9,946 nt of DNA from Microcaldota archaeon (GTDB lineage: Archaea; Micrarchaeota; Micrarchaeia; Micrarchaeales; CABMGC01), in contig JAJYVC010000044.1 in NCBI GenBank assembly GCA_021792235.1, positions 1-9,946 on the forward strand, given 5' to 3'. The notes beneath the pieces were generated by a model. That model saw only the letters and a program-made list of their open reading frames with translations, searched no databases and had not been told where the DNA came from. Made by a program: the position numbers and the translations under genes. Shown here piece after piece: positions 5,748 through 9,946 of this stretch. The first letter of the stretch is position 1, and each line of letters begins with the position of its first letter.

Positions 5748-6911
5748 ATGGCATCTGGAAACAAGGACGCTGGCGCGGACCTTGTAAACAAGCTGATATC
5801 CGATTTTTACAGGACGGCTTCGGACCTGGCTCCTGACAGGATGGCGGAGCGTGAGTTCGGTGTGGGCAACTTCGAGGTCAAGATATCGCAGAGGCACATG
5901 TCGTTCAGGAACGAGCTCGAACTGAAGGAGTATCTCTGCTCAAATGCGGTGCCTTATGTGTCAGCGTCTTCTGCCTATTACAGATTCCCTTCCGGCAGGC
6001 CTATGGAGAAGAAGGGATGGCTTGGTTCAGAGCTGGTATTCGACCTTGACGTTACGGATATGGAGCTTCCCTGCCAGCTAAGGCATGGAAAGTCGTGGGT
6101 CTGCAGCAGCTGCCTTGAAGAAGTAAGGAAGGAGACCATAAAGCTGGTGTACGACTTCCTGGTTCCTGATTTCGGGTTCTCGGAGAAGGAGATCGCGGTG
6201 AACTTCAGCGGCAACCGCGGATACCATGTGCACGTGAAGAACGGCGACGTGCTCATGCTTGATGCAGCGGCAAGGAAGGAGATAACAGGGTACATTTCAG
6301 GCATAGGAATAGATTTTGAGAGGCTGTTCCCTACTGCCGGCAGGCGTGGGGAGAAGCTGGTCGGCCCTAGTACGAAGGACAAGGGCTGGAAGGGCAAGAT
6401 AGCCAAGAACTTCCTCTCCAACCTCAATGCAGGAGTTGACTCGCTTATGCGCATGGGCGTGGACAAACCCATAGCCACCAAACTATATAGGAGCAAGAGT
6501 CTTGTGCAGATGGGAATAGACAACGGCAACTGGGACATGGTGTACATAAAGAACAAGGGAGAGTTCTGGAAAAGGATAGTTGAGGGGCAGGCAGTGAGCC
6601 AGAGCGACAGGATAGACAGGAACGTCACGAACGACCCTGGGCACCTGATAAGGCTGCCAAACTCCATACACGGAGGCACAGGGCTGATCGCAAGGAGGCT
6701 CGGTGCGCCAAGGGAGCTCTACAGGTTCAACCCTATGAAGGAAGCGATAGCATTCAGGAAGGGATTCGTGAAGATAAAGGCAGGCACGAAATACCCGCTG
6801 GAGATGGCAGAACAGAGGTTCGGGCCGTATGCTGGGGAGATAAAGGTGCCCACATATGTGGGAGTTTACCTTTATCTGCGCGGGCTTGCCAGTATAATAA
6901 ACTTTATCTAG
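5748..6911 (+). CDS. priS: DNA primase catalytic (small) subunit PriS
   Basis: PriS makes the short RNA/DNA primers for archaeal replication together with the large subunit PriL, which is not in this window. The family motifs are all present. The metal-binding pair Asp99 and Asp101 lies in LVFDLD. The zinc knuckle is Cys109, His113, Cys119 and Cys122. The nucleotide-binding SGNRGYHVHV is at 154-163. The third catalytic aspartate is probably Asp296, and LIRLPNSIHGGTGL (300-313) follows. At 387 residues it is somewhat longer than the 330-350 usual in archaea; the extra length lies mainly between 165 and 290. It is not fused to PriL, unlike in some DPANN archaea. Its last codons overlap an AT-rich stretch that may serve as the rpl15e promoter. 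Confidence 0.95.
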   Translation: MASGNKDAGADLVNKLISDFYRTASDLAPDRMAEREFGVGNFEVKISQRHMSFRNELELKEYLCSNAVPYVSASSAYYRFPSGRPMEKKGWLGSELVFDLDVTDMELPCQLRHGKSWVCSSCLEEVRKETIKLVYDFLVPDFGFSEKEIAVNFSGNRGYHVHVKNGDVLMLDAAARKEITGYISGIGIDFERLFPTAGRRGEKLVGPSTKDKGWKGKIAKNFLSNLNAGVDSLMRMGVDKPIATKLYRSKSLVQMGIDNGNWDMVYIKNKGEFWKRIVEGQAVSQSDRIDRNVTNDPGHLIRLPNSIHGGTGLIARRLGAPRELYRFNPMKEAIAFRKGFVKIKAGTKYPLEMAEQRFGPYAGEIKVPTYVGVYLYLRGLASIINFI

Positions 6912-6930
6912 CTTTGCTTTGAATATAATG
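6893..6930 (+). promoter_or_regulatory. Promoter region of rpl15e
   Basis: Two TATA-like boxes lie before rpl15e: TATAATAAAC from 6893, inside the last codons of priS, and AATATAAT at 6922-6929. The first would start transcription near 6920 with a leader of about 35 bases that holds the GGTGA site. The second would give an almost leaderless transcript. I favour the first because it keeps the SD site in the leader. Confidence 0.4.
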
Positions 6931-6956
6931 TTGTATCATTTGTTCATGGTGAATCT

Positions 6957-7469
6957 ATGGGCGCTTACAGGCAGATAAACGAGACGCTGCAGCAGGAGTA
7001 CAATGAGCAGAGCCCTACGCTTAAATCTAAGCTTATAGCATGGAGAGCTGCGGGCCCTATAGTCAGGATAGAGAGGCCTTCCAACCTTGCCAGGGCAAGG
7101 GAGCTTGGATACAAGGCCAAGCAGGGAGTAATGCTTGCGAGGGTGAGGGTGAGGAAGGGACTTAGCAAGAGGGAGAAGGCGAGGAAGGGAAGGAAGCCGT
7201 CCAAGAACGGGAGGTTCTTTGCCATGGAGAAGTCGCTGAAGGCGATAGCTGAGGAGAGAGCCGCAAGGAAGTTCATAAACTGCGAGGTCGTTAATTCCTA
7301 TTACGTGGGGGAGGATGGCTCGAACAAGTTCTTCGAGACAATACTCGTTGACAGGAGTCACCCCGCAATAAAGAGCGACAGGTTCTACTCAGATCTGATC
7401 GGTAGGAAGGGCAGGTCATTCAGGGGCTTAACACATGCAGGAAGGGACCACAGGAATTTTGCGCAGTAA
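6957..7469 (+). CDS. rpl15e: Ribosomal protein L15e, short form
   Basis: L15e is an archaeal/eukaryotic 50S protein, unrelated to bacterial L15. The product opens with MGAY and contains RIERPSNLARARELGYKAKQ, a basic middle (VRVRKGLSKREKARKGRK), IAEERAARKF, and NSYYVGEDGSNKFFETILVD, all typical. It then has GRSFRGLTHAGRDHR and stops at 170 residues. Archaeal relatives are generally about 194 because of a further basic tail that threads into rRNA; that tail is missing here. The GGTGA site (6948-6952) is 4 bases before the ATG. Downstream, pcc1 starts within 10 bp of the stop, so the two are probably cotranscribed. Confidence 0.95.
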   Translation: MGAYRQINETLQQEYNEQSPTLKSKLIAWRAAGPIVRIERPSNLARARELGYKAKQGVMLARVRVRKGLSKREKARKGRKPSKNGRFFAMEKSLKAIAEERAARKFINCEVVNSYYVGEDGSNKFFETILVDRSHPAIKSDRFYSDLIGRKGRSFRGLTHAGRDHRNFAQ

Positions 7470-7473
7470 GGTG
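7470..7473 (+). promoter_or_regulatory. Ribosome-binding site deciding the pcc1 start
   Basis: GGTG follows the rpl15e stop codon directly and lies 5 bases before the TTG at 7479. That spacing favours TTG at 7479 over the overlapping in-frame GTG at 7473, which has no site at a normal distance. Confidence 0.55.
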
Positions 7474-7478
7474 TGCAG

Positions 7479-7703
7479 TTGCCCAGATCCGAAATAAGCA
7501 TCGAGCTTGACAATCCGAAGGATTATTTCAGTATACTCGATGGGGAGAAATTCAAGGGCAGCAAGATAAGCATGGCTGCTGACAGGAACAGGCTGAAAGT
7601 GACGATCGAGGCGAAAAGCCCCAAGGCGCTGATAGTTGCGATGGGAAACGTGCTCAAGCAAGTAAGGATAATAGAGCAGACCATGGAGCTGTTCGATAAG
7701 TAG
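7479..7703 (+). CDS. pcc1: KEOPS complex subunit Pcc1-like protein
   Basis: Pcc1 is the small dimerisation subunit of KEOPS, which adds t6A at position 37 of ANN-decoding tRNAs. The product (74 aa from the TTG) fits the family's beta-alpha-beta-beta-alpha outline. A first strand (EISIEL) and a short helical region come first. Two strands (SKISMA and LKVTIEAKSP) and a long final helix (about 48-73) follow. The helix contains the family's conserved Asn in AMGNVLKQV. The first helix is shorter than usual. The other KEOPS genes (kae1, bud32, cgi121) are not in the window. It follows rpl15e with a 9-bp gap. The match rests on pattern recognition of a small divergent family, so it is likely but not certain. 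Confidence 0.7.
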   Translation: MPRSEISIELDNPKDYFSILDGEKFKGSKISMAADRNRLKVTIEAKSPKALIVAMGNVLKQVRIIEQTMELFDK

Positions 7704-7717
7704 ACATTCTGCTCTGC

Positions 7718-7725
7718 TTTTTAAT
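7718..7725 (+). promoter_or_regulatory. TATA-like box of the pelota gene, possible pcc1 terminator
   Basis: TTTTTAAT is centred about 32 bases before the pelota ATG at 7754, so transcription would begin a few bases before the start codon. There is no SD-like sequence upstream of that ATG, which agrees with a leaderless message. The T-tract could also end the rpl15e-pcc1 transcript. Confidence 0.45.
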
Positions 7726-7753
7726 TTTGGTATCTATTCCTTATTGTGTATAA

Positions 7754-8779
7754 ATGCGGATAATAAGGCTTAACGCAGTGAGCAATTTCCTTAAGCTTGA
7801 GCCTGACAGCATAGATGACCTTTACCTGCTTGCCATGATAATATCCAAGAACGACGTAGTGGAGGCCCACAGCACTAGGAGGTTCAGGGCCAGCGAGGCA
7901 GACAAGAAGGGAGAACAGAAGGACGTGATGATAAGGGTGAACGTGGAGAAGAGCGAGATAGACAAGAGCGCTGGAAGGCTGAGAATCTCTGGCAAGATAA
8001 TATACGGCAGGCCTGAGGAGTTCGTGACTATGGGCAGCTACCACACGCTCAACATAGCTCCAAGAGACATCATAGACATTCAGAAGCAGGAATGGAAGCA
8101 GTACATATTGAAAAGGCTCAAGCAGGCCGTTGCAGATTCAAGGAAGCCTAGGCTTGGAGTAATAGTGCTTGATGATGAAAAGGCGCTGGTTTCGTACATA
8201 AAGGGATATGGGATAGATATCGTCGCGGAGCTGTACAGCAGGCTTAGCAAGCGCATGAAGATGAAGGACTTCGAGGCGAGGAGAGAGGAGTACTTCAAGG
8301 AAATTATCGACGCTGCAAACGGCATGTCGGTTGACATCGTGGTGTTGGCCGGGCCGGGATTCACCAAGGACGATGTGAAGAAATACATTGAAGTCAGAGG
8401 CATAGAGATGAGGAAGAGGCTCATATACGCACCTGCAAGCGATGCAGAAAGGTCTGGAATACGAGAGGTGGTGCAGAGCGATTCCGTGACAAGGTTCCTG
8501 GAGAACGAGCATGTGAAGAGGGAATTCGAGTATGTGAATAGATTCATGATAGACCTCAGGGCAGGAATAGCCGTATACGGTCCGGATAGGTTGCTTGACG
8601 CATTGGGCTCGAGGAATTTTTCCGCTGTTCTTGTAAACGATGACATAATAAACGACGACAAGATAAAAGAGGTGCTCGGTAATGCAGACAGGCTTGGCAT
8701 AAGGATAGAGATATTCAATGCTGATGATGATGCAGGTATGCAGCTGAAGAATTTTTCCGGAATCGCAGCAGTGTCATAA
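7754..8779 (+). CDS. pelA: Pelota, ribosome rescue factor (Dom34 family)
   Basis: Pelota enters the A site of ribosomes stalled without a usable codon and, with aEF1A and ABCE1, splits them. The 341-residue product has the three expected domains. An N-terminal Sm-like domain covers about 1-130, with DDLYLLAMII, LRISGKI and GSYHTLNI. The central eRF1-like domain (about 134-255) includes GVIVLDDEKA and VVLAGPGFTKDDV. The C-terminal domain (about 260-341) includes AVYGPDRLLDAL and ends GMQLKNFSGIAAVS. The GGQ peptide-release motif of true release factors is absent, as expected for Pelota. Length is close to the archaeal norm. The gene has its own probable promoter and is on the same strand as rpl15e and pcc1, 50 bp downstream. 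Confidence 0.96.
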   Translation: MRIIRLNAVSNFLKLEPDSIDDLYLLAMIISKNDVVEAHSTRRFRASEADKKGEQKDVMIRVNVEKSEIDKSAGRLRISGKIIYGRPEEFVTMGSYHTLNIAPRDIIDIQKQEWKQYILKRLKQAVADSRKPRLGVIVLDDEKALVSYIKGYGIDIVAELYSRLSKRMKMKDFEARREEYFKEIIDAANGMSVDIVVLAGPGFTKDDVKKYIEVRGIEMRKRLIYAPASDAERSGIREVVQSDSVTRFLENEHVKREFEYVNRFMIDLRAGIAVYGPDRLLDALGSRNFSAVLVNDDIINDDKIKEVLGNADRLGIRIEIFNADDDAGMQLKNFSGIAAVS

Positions 8780-8808
8780 GACTGCAGCATATGCCGTGCT
8801 TGTAAGAA

Positions 8809-9946
8809 TTACGCAATGCTTCCTATAGAATATCCTGGTTCCAGACCTATTGGCGAATAATCGCGCACCCTCATCCAGTAATAGAACTGCCGATCATTTG
8901 CATCAGCCCAGAAGCCCATGTACCTGCTAGTCGCTGTAAGTGATGACGCTGTTAGTTCATTGTAATTCTCGGACCAAATCGTTGGAACTAGAGGTGAGGT
9001 GCCGACAGACTCGCCAAACACATAAAATGTGTTGAGTGATGGTGCAGATCCGCCAAGAGCGAAATAACCGCAACATCCTTCCCAGCTATAAGGTGCAGAT
9101 GTACCCCAGATCCACGGACCCCCTATGTTGGGTCCGGTCATGCCAGATACTATATTGATGTATGCAATGCCTGCATCTATTGCACCTGTTGTTACCTGTT
9201 GTGCCTCGCCATAAGCTTCATATACGAATGGAGGATTGGTCGAGTAAGTAGAGTAAGCACCCACATTAGCGGATGTGCTAGTGAGGACAAGTCCATCAGA
9301 TGCCGATAAAGTTACACCGCTGCCAGATGTCCATCCGCTTATGTCTGAATACGAGGCGAAATTGTTGTAATAGTTGAATACATCTGCGCCGTTGTCATAT
9401 TCGCCGTACGTGCTGCTGAGCTGCGGAGCCTCCCCAGTAGGTCCGGAAGCAGACATGACGCTGTATGGCATGAAGTTCATGTACACGGTAACGCTACCTT
9501 GGGCAGGTATGCCAGCTGGCAGGCTAAGCCATACTTTTGTATCTGAAGAGGTGTTGTAGGCTCCGCTCTCAACCCATGCAGGTATGGTGACTCCTCCCTG
9601 ATATGCAGGAGCGCCTATGGTGAACTCTATATTGCTCCACTGTGAGTTTATGTATGATGTGTATGAGCTTGTGGGAACGTCTATGAATTCCTGGTATCCT
9701 GCAGGCGCAGGCGAAGAGCCTGTGTTGGATATGGTAATTGGCACATATGCCTGACCAAGAGGGGGATTAAGGGCTAGTGGAGGAGTGTACGTTCTGCTTC
9801 CTGATCCGAAGCTTACTGCCGGCATGACTCCCCCAGGAGGATACGCCCTTGTGCGAATCCATTGCACTGATATCGAGCTTGATGGAGAATCGTAATATTC
9901 TCCAAGGGACAGGTACATGGTGCTCGGAAACCCCAATATAGTCTGC
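8809..9946 (-). CDS. Surface protein with tandem DUF2341/lectin-like units (5' end missing)
   Basis: The frame is open to the right edge, so the true start is outside the window; 378 residues are visible. Residue numbers below count from the in-frame TTG at 9936. A DUF2341 domain covers about 59-155 (QAYVPITISNT, IPAWVESG, then VYMNFM). A linker GEAPQLSSTYGEYDNG follows. A beta-rich, lectin-like domain then runs to the end and closes with YWMRVRDYSPIGLEPGY. A similar closing segment (QWIRTRAYPPGGVMP) occurs at 25-39, so at least one earlier unit precedes this one. The protein is rich in Ser, Thr, Gly and Tyr, with one lysine and seven arginines, which suits an exposed protein in acid. There is no C-terminal membrane anchor; the signal peptide and any anchor must be N-terminal. 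Ligand and role are unknown. It is convergent with the Pelota gene. Confidence 0.8.
   Translation of the reverse strand, partial: QTILGFPSTMYLSLGEYYDSPSSSISVQWIRTRAYPPGGVMPAVSFGSGSRTYTPPLALNPPLGQAYVPITISNTGSSPAPAGYQEFIDVPTSSYTSYINSQWSNIEFTIGAPAYQGGVTIPAWVESGAYNTSSDTKVWLSLPAGIPAQGSVTVYMNFMPYSVMSASGPTGEAPQLSSTYGEYDNGADVFNYYNNFASYSDISGWTSGSGVTLSASDGLVLTSTSANVGAYSTYSTNPPFVYEAYGEAQQVTTGAIDAGIAYINIVSGMTGPNIGGPWIWGTSAPYSWEGCCGYFALGGSAPSLNTFYVFGESVGTSPLVPTIWSENYNELTASSLTATSRYMGFWADANDRQFYYWMRVRDYSPIGLEPGYSIGSIA
8818..8922 (-). repeat. Second copy of the unit-closing segment of the surface protein
   Basis: This stretch encodes residues 339-373 (counting from the TTG at 9936), starting YMGFWADAND and containing W-x-R-x-R-x-Y and a Pro/Gly turn. 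It corresponds to residues 8-45, encoded at 9802-9915. The two conserved tryptophans lie 328 residues apart, which gives the unit length. Confidence 0.6.
9802..9915 (-). repeat. First visible copy of the unit-closing segment
   Basis: This stretch encodes residues 8-45 of the visible surface protein. The core QWIRTRAYPPGGVMP matches the YWMRVRDYSPIGLEP core of the later copy at 8818-8922. The similarity is at protein level, not an exact DNA repeat. Confidence 0.6.

Noticed and set aside
5978..6679. A 233-codon open frame on the minus strand opposite priS
   Set aside because: priS carries all family motifs on the other strand. The antisense product is Ser/Leu/Phe-rich, as expected from reading a coding strand backwards.
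5748..6911. PriS-PriL fusion, known from some DPANN archaea
   Set aside because: The frame ends at 387 residues without the iron-sulfur domain of PriL; the extra length is internal to the PriS fold.
5047..8779. A dedicated ribosome-rescue operon made of pth2 and the Pelota gene
   Set aside because: The genes are on opposite strands, more than 2 kb apart with priS and rpl15e between them, so only a loose functional neighbourhood can be claimed.
8080..8790. A 236-codon open frame on the minus strand opposite the Pelota gene
   Set aside because: The Pelota match covers the whole length on the plus strand. The antisense frame has the low-complexity Ser/Phe/Leu composition of a shadow frame.

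Overview
The window looks like chromosome from a small-genome archaeon. The ribosomal proteins are archaeal types (uL1, a P0-type uL10, a P1-type L12, L15e), alongside an archaeal-type primase small subunit, Pth2, a Pcc1-like KEOPS subunit and Pelota. Start sites carry GGTG/GGAGG ribosome-binding sites with AT-rich TATA-like boxes upstream, and the genes are rich in AGG (Arg) and ATA (Ile) codons. The repeat-bearing DUF2341-type surface protein at the right edge, almost without lysine, and the shortened ribosomal proteins suggest a DPANN lineage, most likely an ARMAN/Micrarchaeota-like organism from an acidic habitat. That placement is inference.

Layout. Bases 1-90 hold the 3' end of an unrecognised plus-strand gene. 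A convergent orphan gene (163 aa, minus strand) follows at 275-766, with an unusual hairpin region just beyond its stop. From 2680 down to 847 runs a minus-strand ribosomal stalk operon, rpl1-rpl10-rpl12, with a clear TATA box and a strong Shine-Dalgarno (SD) site. Divergent from it, on the plus strand, is a full-length prolyl-oligopeptidase-type serine peptidase (2899-5073). Its 3' end overlaps by 27 bp the end of the convergent pth2 gene. pth2 lies directly downstream of a gene for a small basic helical protein of unknown function; the two form a minus-strand pair. Divergent from that pair is priS (5748-6911), followed on the same strand by rpl15e, pcc1 and the gene for Pelota. A partial minus-strand gene for a secreted or surface protein with tandem DUF2341/lectin-like units fills the right end.

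Most genes serve translation and its quality control. The stalk proteins recruit GTPase factors, L15e is a 50S protein, Pcc1 belongs to the tRNA t6A-modifying KEOPS complex, Pth2 recycles peptidyl-tRNA, and Pelota rescues stalled ribosomes. PriS makes replication primers. No mobile element, CRISPR array, tRNA or rRNA was found. I did not find a convincing undescribed multi-gene system. The most unusual points are the P0 protein lacking its factor-recruiting tail, the shortened L15e, the peptidase with an altered S1 pocket, two orphan small genes, and the repeat-built surface protein.
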